From NCBI GenBank assembly GCA_028554755.1, contig JAPTOF010000002.1, forward strand, positions 15,997,001-16,061,000: a stretch of DNA of 64,000 nucleotides, given 5' to 3'. This document shows positions 44,584-56,285 of the stretch, in pieces. This DNA comes from Cordia subcordata (lineage: Eukaryota > Streptophyta > Magnoliopsida > Boraginales > Cordiaceae). The first letter of the stretch is position 1. Every line of letters begins with the position of its first letter. The notes beneath the pieces were generated by a model. It was not told the origin of the DNA. It worked only from the letters and a program-made list of their open reading frames with translations, and ran no database searches. The position numbers were made by a program, and so were the translations under genes.

Positions 44584-45060
44584 AGCCATTCTTGTTTTTC
44601 AAACCCTTGCCTTTAGAATTCCAAATCCCATTCTCCTTCGGATTTCCAAAGAATTTCATTTAATTTACACTCCTTTAATTCCTGCACTTTCTAGTTTAGC
44701 TTATTACCTTTTGATATTCTGGTACTTATTTCTTTACTTACTTTATACTCTTGCTTCTAATTTGCTATGCATGACTATTCTGCTTATTTGCTAGGAAATT
44801 ATGTGCTTGTCTGCTTGTGTGGAGCCAAATGATAATACTTGCAAGTATCAATGGCTCATATATGCAGCTAAAATCCCTGATTGGCTATATTTTTATGATG
44901 CCAAAGGGGAAGAAGTGGTATATGCATGCTTATTGATCTTATTTATTGGTGATTTGAGGGAGAGTCATGTTTTTAAGACTCTATTAATTGAGAGGGAGTC
45001 ATGCCTATGACTCCATCATGTGATATTGCTTATATTCTTATATCAATTATTTGTCATCAT
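44584..45060 (+). other. Region between extra ORF and 3' LTR of element C
   Basis: T-rich, then a short stretch (44801-45010) encoding SIGYIFMMPKGKK or, in the next frame, DWLYFYDAKGEEVVYA. It belongs to the element but its role is unknown. No intact gene. Confidence 0.5.
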
Positions 45061-45073
45061 TCAAAAGGGAGAA
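45061..45073 (+). other. Polypurine tract of element C
   Basis: TCAAAAGGGAGAA immediately before the 3' LTR start TGTTAAAATTATTGCC. Confidence 0.8.
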
Positions 45074-46580
45074 TGTTAAAATTATTGCCTTTTTACATAT
45101 TTTGATGATTTAAATAATTGATATTAACAATGTAATTACCTTGACTAACTCTAATAATTGTCGTTGAATATATATTGCATATTTGTATTGGTGACTATTT
45201 GGAGTTTGGGTAATTAATAACGGAGTCTTCTTGAAGCATGAGAGTGAAGTTTGAACAATGAAGAAGTCTTTGGTATGAAGATTTTGGTGGCCTAGTACAC
45301 TTCATTATTAAATTGATTTTAGTGGATATGTCTTAACAAAAAGCTCAACACATATTCTTCACGAAATGCATAAGCATATGTTTGTATAAGCATATTTGTA
45401 CACTAATTTTTTTGAACAAAAGTGCATATGCATGTTTTTCTTATGGCTTTATAAGGCTCCTTCTTTTAAAATCCTACACAAGTTTTCAAAATGCATCGAA
45501 TACTTATAAGTTCTTCAAACTTATTTACCTTTGGTATGTGCAGGATTGTCTCAATAAAAAAGCGTGTTTAACAAAATTAGTTTGGTCCAAAAGAAGTATA
45601 TGTCCTTTGGTTAAGGCAGTATTTTTCAAACTTGATTTGCTTTGACTTTGCATTAAATGTTTTATGTGTTTGCTTGGAATAATATTTATGAGATTTGATA
45701 TTAGGCAAAGTTTTGTTGCCTTGAGCAACAAATTTTCTATAGCAAAAACAATGGGCACTGTGTATTTGGTGTAAAAGTCACATTTTCTAAAAGTTAGATA
45801 GTTTTTTTTTTGCAATTGCCGGGCAACCGGTAAGGTCAAACGATAGGATATTGGCTGAGGGGCCTTCAACTAGCAACATCAACTGGTATGGTTAGAACCT
45901 TTGGCCAGGTACCGTACGAGAGTACTGGCTAACTGTTAGGATCGACTAATAATTCCACTAAATCTATCGACTAAGGCACCAAATCAATAGAGTTTGCCTT
46001 TTAAAATAGCCATTGTAGTTTTTACTTTTTTTCCATTATATACACATCCTTTTACTCCAACATTTACAAAAACTTGATCTAATATAAGCTCTACCTTGAA
46101 ATACAGTAGCATTAAAGGCTTCTCCTTATATTAAACGCTTACATTCAATTCCATTGATTAAGTTTGTTGAGCTTATTAAATTGCTTATCTACTTTGACCA
46201 ATATAGGAAGATATTTATATTTCTTTTATCTGTTGCTCTTGAGAAGTGTGGTAAACCAAAACCTTTCCTTTCTATTACTTGTATACTTGCTCTTGGATAG
46301 ACTAGGTTGTGTGATTAACCTTGTGAGTATAAGAATAAAGGGCTGAAATTCTTCGAGTGTTAGGTTAACACTTAAGGTCCTTGTAGTGAAGCAATGTTTG
46401 TTAACATTATTCTACGCTTTTATAACGTACTAAGCAAGAAGTTGGATCATTAGCGAAGCTTCTAAAACCCTAAGGGAGACTTTAAATGGTGGATTAAGCC
46501 CGAGGAAATTCAAACCAACCTAGACTGCTGCGTTTAATCTTCTTATCCCTAAATTTCTTTATTTTGATGTGCTTGTTATT
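45074..46580 (+). repeat. 3' LTR of element C, truncated
   Basis: Matches 36235 to about 37760 of the 5' LTR, with many substitutions, up to the shared CTTCTTATCCCTAAAT block at 46539 and a short way beyond. The final part of the LTR, including its CA end, is absent, and copia RT sequence in the opposite orientation begins directly. Confidence 0.82.
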
Positions 46581-46584
46581 TGGT

Positions 46585-47145
46585 ATATGTGTTTGGGTGA
46601 GTCGTGGTGAGATATGGCAAATGCTCCTTCTAATTTTTTGAAATTCAATGGAATCAGACTGTAGATCACCGTTGGTAAGAATTAAGCGGTCACCTAACAT
46701 TGGCATGGATATAAGCTTGGCACCCATAAGACCAAAAAGGAGTTCCACAGAATAATTTGTTTGCACGAGGTTTAGGCATTCATCATAGGAAGTGACCTCT
46801 AAACCTATAGAAAAAAGAAAGAAGTGGCCCCAAATTCTTCATGCCAAATTACTATGATAATCAGGCATTGAAGTCAGAGATGTAAGCTAAAGAGAATCAC
46901 CTTGATGACGATATCGTTGACATGAATCAGCAAATATTAGTATGTCTTCCATAAATGATAAACAAATAATAAAGCATCATCATGAGGGTTGGCAAAACCA
47001 TATCACAGAAGAGAAATACTAAATGTTTGGTACCTCGTGCTTCATTATACTGATATGAGCAATTAGAGGAATTAAAGGGCCGTGTCTTGTTCTTGGGAAG
47101 ATAATTGAACTCGTTGGCCATAGCCGATCTCCACTTTGGAATTTT
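46585..47145 (-). pseudogene. Copia reverse transcriptase fragment, antisense to element C
   Basis: Read on the minus strand from 47145: KWRSAMANEFNYLPKNKT (RT start), a gap where RT motifs are missing, then DDALLFVYHLW, IHVNDIVIK (YVDDI site, altered), a K-N-L-G trace, and QTNYSVELLFGLMGAKLISM with LTNGDLQSDSIEFQKI, then TQTHI where TRPDIAYA is expected. This order fits copia RT to the RNase H border. It differs from elements A-C, so it is a separate, internally deleted relic. Confidence 0.8.
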
Positions 47146-48219
47146 TCCGACTCAATTTCGTATCTATTTCATGTTTGATAGCTTTTCGGTCAATAATTTG
47201 TCCCTAGAGAGAGACGGTTTCTGTTCCTGTCTCTATCCATCTCTATTTACCATCCGATTTCTTTCCATCACTAATTTATGTCACTAATCAATAATTTTCG
47301 AATAATGATGGTAATCAAGAAGAAGAGCACAAATACCAAACTAGGATTTCCATTCTGATGGAGGTAAGAAGGAAAAGGAAAGAAGGATCAAGTACTTGTA
47401 CGAGTGGAATAACTTGTAATACCATAAAGAGGTTAAAGTAATCATGCATGTAAAAAACGTAGCACACTTGTATTACTTTACAATGGCAGAGTACATATTG
47501 TCCCAACAATGAAGTGCGACAAGAGATACAACATGAGTGCCTAATGGCTGGGGAGTCACTTAAGAGGGTATCAAGTGGTTGAGGTGGAAAGGACACTTTT
47601 CTAATGCTTTTCTTATTAGTATTATAATCTTGTTTTTAATTGGAAAGCTCAATAATAATTAGCAAACAACATTTGAAATGGTACTAACAATTTAAAATCA
47701 GTCACTAACACAAAGAAGAATATTTGAATTAATTAAAGAAGTACATAAATTACATCAGAAAACTCAACTGTCACTATCTAAAGAAGCACCCCATGAAGAA
47801 ATGAGCTCTCAAAAACCACTCATCAGCATCAGAATCCTTTCACTCAGTATACTATTGGACCCTACTCAATCAATTAAACATAACATATAAACTCTCACAA
47901 ATGGGACCAGCTCCTTTACTGTAGCAGTAGCAAGCTACCCCAATTTAAATCCAAAGTATATTATATGAGTTATTGTATCATTAGTGAATATTGAAACTAT
48001 TTGTTATTGTTTTCAGATTTGGATTCCTCCATACGCATATCGCAAGAAAGATTCAATGGTTGTTAACTGATGATATAGTTAAAACGAAATAATTTGGACA
48101 TTCTGTCACCATTGAATCTCTCTCGTAATGTTATATGATATGAGGAACTCCAAACTTCTGTATTTGGTTATTCATTACGTCTATACTGTTTGCCTTTTAT
48201 TCTTAGACTGCAAGCTTCC
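47146..48219. other. 3' flank of ERF gene 2, no gene
   Basis: No coding sequence recognised. A 93-codon minus-strand frame at 47315-47596 (FPPQPLDTLLSDSPAIRHSC...) matches nothing I know. It could be a further shred of the adjacent copia relic. Confidence 0.5.
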
Positions 48220-48756
48220 CTACAAATCCCAAAGAGAATCATCAGGGATTTCTTCATAGTCACTCATCTCATAATCACAAGTGAAAAACACAGGATGATC
48301 AGCGAGGAGTGAACCAGCCATGTCAGGCCACATTTTGGGTGAATCCAATGGAGAATCATTAATGGCCTGTATTTGGCTCGGCGAGAGGCCTATAGTGACA
48401 GGGGCAACATTGGGTGTACCAGAACTGCTTCCTCCTGGTTCTTGTCCAGGCCTCCTGGAACACACAGCGGCTGCCTGTTGGGCCGCCAAGCGTATCGCTT
48501 CGGCGCTGGAATTTGCTGGCTGAGGTAGACTATATGCCAACTCAGGGAAATTGAGCTTTGCTGATGGTCCCCTGAAGTGCAATGCAGCAACATCATACGC
48601 CACGGCCGCCATTTCTGGCGTTTCGAAACTCCCAAGCCAGATTCGGGTTTTCTTCCCCGGCTCGCGGATTTCAGACACCCATTTTCCCCATTTTCGCTTC
48701 CTCACGCCTCTGTACGGTGAAGTGATGCCTCCCTGCTTTTTGCTGGGTTCTTCCAT
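48220..48756 (-). CDS. AP2/ERF transcription factor, DREB subfamily (ERF gene 2)
   Basis: Intronless 178-residue frame, ATG 48756-48754 to TAG 48222-48220. A single canonical AP2 domain (residues 15-71) contains [27 protein letters not shown], the [10 protein letters not shown] helix and AKLNFP. Val27 and Glu32 mark the DREB subfamily, so nuclear binding to DRE or GCC-type elements is expected. Residues 124-143 ([20 protein letters not shown]) and the acidic tail ending SLWDL are shared with ERF gene 1, which lies on the same strand 30 kb away. The arginine replaced in gene 1 is intact here. The sequence recalls Arabidopsis ERF020-ERF022 (from memory). Stress- or hormone-responsive expression is family knowledge only. 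Confidence 0.95.
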   Translation of the reverse strand: MEEPSKKQGGITSPYRGVRKRKWGKWVSEIREPGKKTRIWLGSFETPEMAAVAYDVAALHFRGPSAKLNFPELAYSLPQPANSSAEAIRLAAQQAAAVCSRRPGQEPGGSSSGTPNVAPVTIGLSPSQIQAINDSPLDSPKMWPDMAGSLLADHPVFFTCDYEMSDYEEIPDDSLWDL

Positions 48757-48895
48757 GTTGTCCGTGCGATCTGCACTACTAAAAATTGTTAGATTTGAGA
48801 CGGGAACTAAAACCAGCTGGTAGAGTGCCTCAAGGTGGTTGCTTTAACAGCTGACGGCTGAGGCTTAAGTTTATGGATTGGGAGTCATTGCATTG

Positions 48896-48904
48896 AATAT
48901 AATA
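48896..48904 (-). promoter_or_regulatory. Candidate TATA box of ERF gene 2
   Basis: Minus-strand TATTATATT lies about 140 bp upstream of the ATG. A TA run at 48955-48969 is an alternative. Choice uncertain. Confidence 0.35.
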
Positions 48905-49229
48905 GGCAAGTTTTTGACAAGATTCAGGGTGATCAAAGTCATGAGATCCAGCAATATATATATATATACAAAGGTTGATGCTGATAAAGTCATTGTAACC
49001 ATGATTAAGACAAGATCATGAAATCTAAGTTGAAGGTTCCTTCCATGTAATTTCAAAGTCACACAGTTTAATCTTCGAGTGGGACTACCAAATTAAGATT
49101 TTTAAGTAGATAAATTTGTTGTCTATTGCCTTCCAGTTTGGCAGCAATATTACTTCATCCATCCGAGGCTTATCACGTTTGTGAATTCCACTATAATAAA
49201 TTCTTGCAGCATCTTGCAATGACCCAAGC

Positions 49230-49235
49230 CACGTG
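49230..49235. promoter_or_regulatory. G-box (CACGTG) upstream of ERF gene 2
   Basis: GCCACGTGTT, about 475 bp upstream of the ATG. CACGTG with ACGTGT context is a bZIP/bHLH or ABRE-type core. A single site can occur by chance. Confidence 0.3.
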
Positions 49236-50659
49236 TTAATCCCGAGGAGTTAGATTAGCAGTGGAACACTGTGAAGCGAACAAGAAACTTATTCACATTT
49301 ACTCGCATACTCCTTTTTAAGATCACGACAAGTGCTGTGATTAACAAACTCAAGTCATAGTCCTCCACGGACGCCCGGTTGGTAAAGGGCGTTGGGAGAA
49401 CCCCACTCGAGCGCGCAATTGAGTCACACCAATTGTTTACTGCATCTAAAGTTTATCAATTAACAGTGAGGCTTTACAAATTAGGTTTCTTCTTTGTCAA
49501 AAGACAAACTTGAATCATAATTGACCTAATTAGGATTTTATGTCTAAAAATTTATTATTTTTGCCGTAAAAAAAAAAGAAAAGAAAAAAGAAAAGGGCAC
49601 GTACGAGTGACTGACTCAGATATGTCTAAACTTTTTTAGAGTATCTAGTGCTAAAGCAAGGTACTGGATGATGTTGAAGTTGAGTTTTTTCCTGTTGCAA
49701 GACGCGGTTTTGATTGAGGTGTCAACACTTGATCAAAGCCAAAGATTAAAAATTCAACTAAACGCTTTTTGAACCACCACTTATTTATCACTTACACTCT
49801 AAGCTCTATATTTGACCGTACCTACTGATTAAGATTTTTGCTAATTAATTGCTTGCGCATTGTCATATTTACTTACGGAAAACTCTCACTGAGAACAACA
49901 GGCGAGGTAGTTTTCAATTAGTCAGAACTATTAAGCCGTATGCTTCCAGTTATAAATGTTGTTTATTTTTTTTTTTACTGATTTAAAATATACGTTGGGA
50001 TGCATTAATGCACCAATTGTCCTGCAATTTTTGAATGAATTTAATATGTTCTCATCAGCATGAGTTCCGTAATCAAATTTTATTGTGGAAGACAATATTT
50101 TCTAAAGAATTCACCCTGACATACTTGATTCCTGCATAATATTATGAAAAATAGATATAAATTTTTGACTGCTACTTAGTATTGACAGTAGGTCTGAATA
50201 AGTATTTGAAATTATCAATTTTAGAAATTTATACCCTGTCAAAGTAAGGAACGATGGCATATATATTTGAAATAGATTTTAATTTGAGAAAGTTGAAGAA
50301 GCGTTATCTCGCTAAAAAGTTTTATACGTATGTTTTTCTCACTCATTTCTTTAGACAAAGACTTAGTTCTTTTCTCTTTTCGGATGGAAAATATTTCTTA
50401 GCACATAGAATCTGAATCAATCTCATGTTTGATTTAAATTGAGATACTTACGCAAGTTCTTCCCTTCTCTCAAAATTGAATGGATTCATCCAAGTGAGTC
50501 TGATCAACATAACTTTATTTGCGTTGTCTTTGATTAGCTTTTCGTGCTTACTTTCCATAAAAAAGGAAAAATTAGAATACCTCTTTTTTTAAGGTAAAAT
50601 GTGATCTGTGTTTGTAAAATATATAAATACACACATATTCACTTCATATGTTTAAGCTT

Positions 50660-53470
50660 TTAAATGAGGTAGTAACTATAACGTGGTATTAAAGTCCAAG
50701 TTATGGATTCGAAACTCAGCGCCACCAATTTAAAAAAATTAAAACTTTCAACATGAAGACTTAAAAACAAAAAACTTCTACAGGTGAAGGGGTGTGTTAA
50801 TACAATAAATAAATATAACAATAAAGGCTCAAAAATGAACCTCACATGACAAATTACACTTGCATATGAAGGGACATATTAATACAATAATCAAAAACAA
50901 AGCACCACATCCAATGTTAATACAATAAATACAAGAACAAGGCTCAAAAGCAAACCCAGCTCCACATGATGGGGTGTTTTAATACAATAAATAAATAGAA
51001 TAATATCCAAGCATATGCTATCTATATGTGGGAGGACATGTTAATACAATAAATACATCAATATCCTAGCTTAAGCTATTTGTATGTAAGAGGGTGTCTT
51101 ATTGCAATAAAAAAATACACTAATAATTTGCACATAATGAGGCATGATAATATAACAAATTTTAAATCACGTCTGCACTTGAGGAGCTATGTTAACAATA
51201 AGTAAATACAACAAAAAGGCTGAAAAACAAACCCTATGAGGAACAATGTTAATGCTACAAATACAACAATAAGGCAAATAAACAAATCCTAGCTTGCACA
51301 TAAGGAGGCATGTTAATACAATAAATAAATCTAACATTGTCCAAGCTTAAGCTATCTGTATATGAGGGGGGTGTGAGTAAGAAAATGTGATACTTTAAAA
51401 TTGATATTCAACACGGACAACGGAACAAAATAATTCCATGATAAATTTATTAATCTACTTATAAAAGTCCTAATTACAAGATTTAGAAATACCTCTTGTG
51501 ACGAAGAACTTTAATGAAAACCTTCGACGGAGACAAATTCAGAATTTTGATGGTTCCCCAAGCGTGAAGCCTTTAAGAGAATCCAATGGGAATTCAAAAT
51601 TCTGACAGCTCCCCAAGTGTGAAGTTTCAAAGAGTATCCACAAAACTGAAGTGTTAGCTTTTGTGTTTTGTCACTCGATATATACAACTCTATAATGTCT
51701 AAACAGTACATGAAGTAGGAGATCCATTTGAACTAGGTATCAATCTTGGAAATTAAGATAGCTCAGAGATTGAAGATCTCACTTACTAATTAATTTTTTG
51801 TAATTAATTAATTCCAAGTTCAAATTCTATAATTCAAAATTATAGAATTTCCCGTTTCTCTTACTCATTCATTAATACCAACTCCTATTTGTCTATGAAT
51901 TCTCGTGTTCATAACGATTTACAATAGAATTAATTTAGCTAATTAATTAATTAGAAATAAATTCTAATTTCTCCAATTCATGAATGACGTCTAGCAACAT
52001 TTTGCGACTCCACTTGGTGATGAAGTAAAGTTAATATAAACCAAAATAAATATAATTTTCATTTAAATAATTCCTTCCATCTTCCATCCCGATTAAATCA
52101 ATGATTATGATCAAAGTCAAACATTGACTTAATCCTTCCAAAAACATAATAATTAGTATCTTTTCAAAAATCATTTTCGAGAACATCCACCTCAGCCAAG
52201 GGTCTTTGTTACTAATTAATGAATTGCCTTGAGATATCAAACTTACATAAATAAGTAGACAGATTCCACCTATATCACACATAAGCCTATATACATGAAT
52301 TAATCATGACCACATCATATTAGATCTTTCTCATAAATGAGCTAGACTGTAAGCACTAAGTAAATCATAGTAATGCATATACTAGACTACAATGTTGTCT
52401 ATGGTCAAAGGAATAAGTACGCTATTATATTATATAACTAAGCATTAACTTAATTTGATTCCATGTGATTGTCATATAAATCGTCATGTTCATAAGTCAT
52501 TCACTAATGAATTACCTATTTGATTGTTCTTGCAACATGAGACTCATCATTGGTACATGCAACATGAGACTCATCAAGATAGCAAATTCACATATCAATT
52601 TTATGGAATATAATACATGACTAATATTCCAATAATCGAGAACTAATTTCAAGAAAATTACCATATTAGACTTGTCACTCATATTCTTAGCCTATTAAGA
52701 ATAAGTCTAATCCAATTTAAATCTCTTAGACTCATTTCAGTAAAGCTTACACATAAACTCAACAAATATGAAATAATAAATGACCATTAATAATAAAACT
52801 AAGAAAAAATATTCCTAAATCGATTACAACTAATTCGCTATAGAAGACCAACTCTAAAAGTGTTAATACAATTAAAAAAAAAGATACTAATAGTTTGCAC
52901 GTGAAGGCATGCTAATGCAATATATTTTTTAAATGAAATGGTAATGCAGTTATCTGCACGTGAAAGGCGTATTAAAACAATAGAAAAGTACACTATTGTC
53001 TGCATATGAGGGCGCTTGTTAATAAAATAAATTCTTTTAATGACATGGTAACTCCAATAATCTACACGTGCAAGGCGTGTTAGTACAATAAATTAATACA
53101 AGAAATAAATACAACAATAAGGCTCGAAAAGAAAAGATCCTACTTGCACATAAGGGGGTATATTAATATATTATATTAAATAAATACAACGATATCCAAA
53201 CTTAAGCTATCTGTATGTGAGGTGGTGTTTTAATCTAATAAAAAAAAATACTCCAATGCTCTGCAAATGAGGAAGCATCTTAGTACAATAAATTTTTTAG
53301 ACGATGTGGTAATTCCAATAATTTACACATGAGAAGGCGTCTTGATACAAAAAATAAATACGCTAATTAGCATGTTAATACAGTAAACCCATTTGCACGT
53401 GAGGGGATGTGTTTATACAATAAAAAAAGTACCAATATCCTTTATACAAGCTTAAGCTTTTAGACAGGTG
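50660..53470 (+). repeat. Degenerate ~55-65 bp repeat array around a GTTAATACAATAAATA core
   Basis: About twenty loosely spaced copies of a unit with a GTTAATACAATAAATA-like core (for example near 50796, 50917, 51033, 51312, 53080 and 53412). It is often preceded by GAGGRGGCATG or GAGGGGGTGT and followed by AAGCTTAAGCTATCTGTATG. Near its left end, GTGGTATTAAAGTCC and GGATTCGAAACTC (50677-50712) look like a primer-site or tRNA-like sequence. The array is interrupted by 51375-52859. Confidence 0.75.
51375..52859. mobile_element. 1.5 kb insertion within the repeat array, probable solo LTR
   Basis: No copies of the array core occur in this 1485 bp, while GTGT precedes it (51371-51374) and GTGTTAATACAAT resumes at 52860. 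The interior holds a 27 bp tandem duplication (GCAACATGAGACTCATCA at about 52532 and 52559). There is no reading frame. LTR-like ends are suggested by TGTGATAC at 51386, but no exact border was fixed. Confidence 0.5.
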
Positions 53471-53499
53471 GTAACTCCAATAGTCATTTTTTTTCCCCT

Positions 53500-54036
53500 T
53501 CGATGGAGGCTAAAGCCGAATTAAGAGTTCATAAGTCTTGGAGTAGAAGCTCCTCCCAAGTCATCTCATAACAAACTTCTCAACCCGTTAAGAGGTTCCT
53601 CAATCATGTGAGTCTAAAGGAAATTGTAATCCCAAATTCGCCATTCAATTCATACATTTGTTCACCTCTCGATAAATATACTTAAGAGAGAACTCACTGT
53701 TTGCCCAAAATAATTTCTGACATTTTTCAACATAGGCAAGTGTCTCCTTTAATACAGTTAACTAGAACTTGGGAGTTCGTCTCGATATCTACTTTGTTCC
53801 ATCCTTTTCAAACTACAATTCGAAGACCCTTTAATAGTACCATCACTCTAGCTACATTATTTGTCATAGTGCCTAGATTCATCAGAAAGCCCATCACCCA
53901 TCGCTCCTGGCTATTGCGAAATAAACCTCCTGCCGTAGCCATCCCCAAGTTCCCTTTGGAGCATCCATCTTCATTTAGTTTATTGCTGTTTCTCGCTGGT
54001 GCCCAACAAGGGTATATTACCTTCTTTCTCCTCTGA
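53500..54036 (-). pseudogene. RNase H-like domain of a LINE (RVT_3 type) remnant
   Basis: The minus strand encodes WAPARNSNKLNEDGCSKGNL, then GMATAGGLFRN and WVMGFLMNLG, then GLRIVV, KVDIETNSQVLVNCI and a degraded end (VYLSRGEQMYEL). This follows the plant LINE-associated RNase H pattern (VDGSxxGNPGxAGxGGxxRN ... GL ... ETDSxxVV ... HxxREANxxAD). The first catalytic aspartate survives (EDG); the TDS aspartate is N. Stops within. Its RT has not been found in the window. Confidence 0.8.
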
Positions 54037-54336
54037 TGTCCACCATTAACATCCCTTTCCCATGCCGCAACTCCAATTGTTTTTGTACACGAGGAGGCAT
54101 GTAAATAAAATAAATAGATACCAATATTATTTGCAAGATCTTAAACTTTTATAAATGAGGCTGTAACTTTAATAATCTTAAACTAGTTAGCAATTAAAAT
54201 ATAGGTCATTCTAGTTACTGAATCACATGTGCACTAAATATATAATAAGAGTGAGAATGGAGATCTTAAGATAAGCTATTCAAAAAATATAGTAATTAAA
54301 AGAAATATATTAATTAATCCCAATTCTAGTTTCCTC
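54037..54336. other. Intergenic, no gene
   Basis: Holds one more decayed copy of the array core (near 54090). Otherwise featureless AT-rich sequence. Confidence 0.5.
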
Positions 54337-54339
54337 TAA

Positions 54340-54816
54340 GAGGGTGTTTGGATTGGCTTATCAAAAAAACTACTTAAAATACTTTGAACTTTAAGCGACT
54401 TTTTTTTTTTATTGTCAACTTTAAATAGTTACATGTTTGAATCAAAATTATAGTTATAAAAAAAGTATTTACGTGTTTGATTAAAGTGGATTGAAAAGTA
54501 ACTTATATGATTAAAATAACTATTAAGGACACTAAAATAGAATTTAAAGGGTAACTATAAGATAAAAAAAAAATAAAGATATTTTAGTAATAAAAATAAA
54601 AAAGTAAGGATAAGATGGTAAATGATTTAGTCAAATTTATTTTTTTTCAAAGTACTTAAAATCATAAAAAGCAAAATCTAGAATTAGAGAGCTTTTTATT
54701 TTTTACTTAAAATCACTTAAAAAATACTTTTTTTAAATTAAATAAATACTTCTATTAGCTTAAATTGAATTTTAAGTAGGTTTAATCAGAAAAAAAAAAC
54801 CAAATCAAACACCTTC
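54340..54816 (+). mobile_element. PIF/Harbinger-like MITE, third copy with intact target duplication
   Basis: 477 bp. Terminal inverted repeats are GAGGGTGTTTGGATTGG and, read inward from the right, GAAGGTGTTTGATTTGG. TAA flanks both sides (54337-54339, 54817-54819). It is homologous throughout to 22285-22764. Non-coding. Confidence 0.87.
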
Positions 54817-55213
54817 TAAGTTCCGCTTATATGTGAACGGAAGAGCTTTTACACCTTTTCTATATTTTTCACCTTTTCTTTTTTCTTTTTTTTTTCACCT
54901 TTTCTTGAGGCAGAGGAAAGTCCGTACATTGGCCGTCACCTTATCCACCTAATGGATACCCTTTCCATTTTCAAATAAAATAAGTGATTTTAGGGTTGAA
55001 TTTCGTCTAATATATGAAAGTATGTTATAAATTTTAAAATCTTTAATGGAAGCATTTAAAACTATTAAAAATAAGTGCTTTACAGCCATTAACTAATGGA
55101 AACACTTTTTTTTATATTTCTTATTCGTCATTTCCGTTTTCATTTAGACTCCTATACGTTTTTTTTTTTTTTTTTTTGTTTCCTATCCTTATCTTTTTGA
55201 GCTACTCATGTCT

Positions 55214-55217
<4 letters not shown>

Positions 55218-55265
<48 letters not shown>
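55218..55265. repeat. (TA)n microsatellite
   Basis: About 24 uninterrupted TA units. Confidence 0.95.
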
Positions 55266-55269
<4 letters not shown>

Positions 55270-56214
55270 CTCCCACACCCCCATGCAAGACCTCATTCTT
55301 AGAGGAGATAGTTTTAATCAGCTAAATTATCTCTTGATTTCCATGTCTTGTGTAGATAGTTATGGAAGTCAGAATGAGAATTTTGAGACCTTTTTTTTCC
55401 TTTGGCCAAGAGAATTTTTAGACATTAGGTTGTCGTAACAGCCCCGAATAAGGCTGGATTGGAGAGTGGATGAACACGCTTTATACGGTATCATCCATGT
55501 AACAAATTTTTTGCTTATATTTGTGCTCTTTTATTAGAGTTTTCTTTATTTCTTAATATAAGATTTTTGATTATCTTGAAATTGATGTTTAAATAGAATG
55601 TATTTACTTTTAACAGAGAAAATAAAATGGAAGTGGGTGGCGATTGAAGTTAATATTTAAAAGTTTAAGGCTATTTTTGTACTTTCATGGGATCAGAATG
55701 GGAAAATTAAAAATCAGTTCATCAGACATCAATTGTATTTTCACTCCATTCTTTAATTAAAACCTTAAAACATGGAATATTCATTATCTAACCGCCGACA
55801 CCAACTTCTACAAAAAGATAAGGATAGGAAACTTCATAATCATGGCCTGAGAGATATTTCCATTTTTACAGTTGGATGATCACGATGGAAGAAAGTCAAA
55901 GAAAAGGTCAAAAAATCTTATTACCCAATCTCTGATCTTAAAAAGATAAATCTATTTTCTTTTTCTTTTTGGTCAAGAATAAACCTATTTTTTGAAGTGT
56001 ACATGGTTTAGTTTTGAGTATATTTCAAACAAAATCAAGATATATTAGTTTATATAATAAATCAATTGGTTCGGTTTAGTTTGATTTTCGGTTTTCCTAA
56101 AAAATTTTAAAAAAATTCAAATTTCATAATAAAATTCAAAAACAAATAACTTGATTTCCTATCCATATTACAAATTTAATGGCTTGCAATTTTACCAATA
56201 AAACAAAGCACTAG

Positions 56215-56285
56215 TTTAGCTATAACTTGGTGGTTAAAGTTTGGAAATAGAGTCTTGAGGTTAAGAAGTTTGACTCCTAAAATAC
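56215..56285 (+). mobile_element. Decayed tRNA-derived SINE head
   Basis: TAGCTATAACTTGGTGGTTAA resembles an RNA polymerase III box A region, and 37 bases further on AGTTTGACTCC resembles box B. No clear tail or target duplication. Low confidence. Confidence 0.4.

Larger units (their letters stand above)
36235..46580 (+). mobile_element. Ty1/copia retrotransposon C, SIRE/Maximus-like, with an inserted 1.4 kb element
   Basis: 5' LTR 36235-37889, primer site, gag with two knuckles and a coiled coil, protease trace, pre-integrase, truncated integrase fused to RT, RNase H, a 2.1 kb downstream region with an extra ORF remnant, purine tract, and 3' LTR from 45074. The 3' LTR matches the 5' LTR only to about 46580; its last ~190 bp are missing. 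An unrelated insertion occupies 41083-42497. The extra ORF between RNase H and the 3' LTR and the long gag support a SIRE-like assignment. Confidence 0.88.
48757..50659. other. Upstream region of ERF gene 2, no other gene
   Basis: AT-rich, with a TA run (48955-48969) and A/G-rich runs (49567-49595). The string ACGCCCGGTTGGTAAAGGG at 49372-49390 faintly recalls a tRNA-like head but has no matching box B. Nothing else recognised. Confidence 0.5.

Noticed and set aside
48320..48823. Plus-strand frames opposite ERF gene 2
   Set aside because: Antisense shadows of the ERF coding sequence and its leader.
49372..49440. tRNA gene or SINE head (CGGTTGGTAAAGGG)
   Set aside because: No box B at the right distance, no cloverleaf and no tail.
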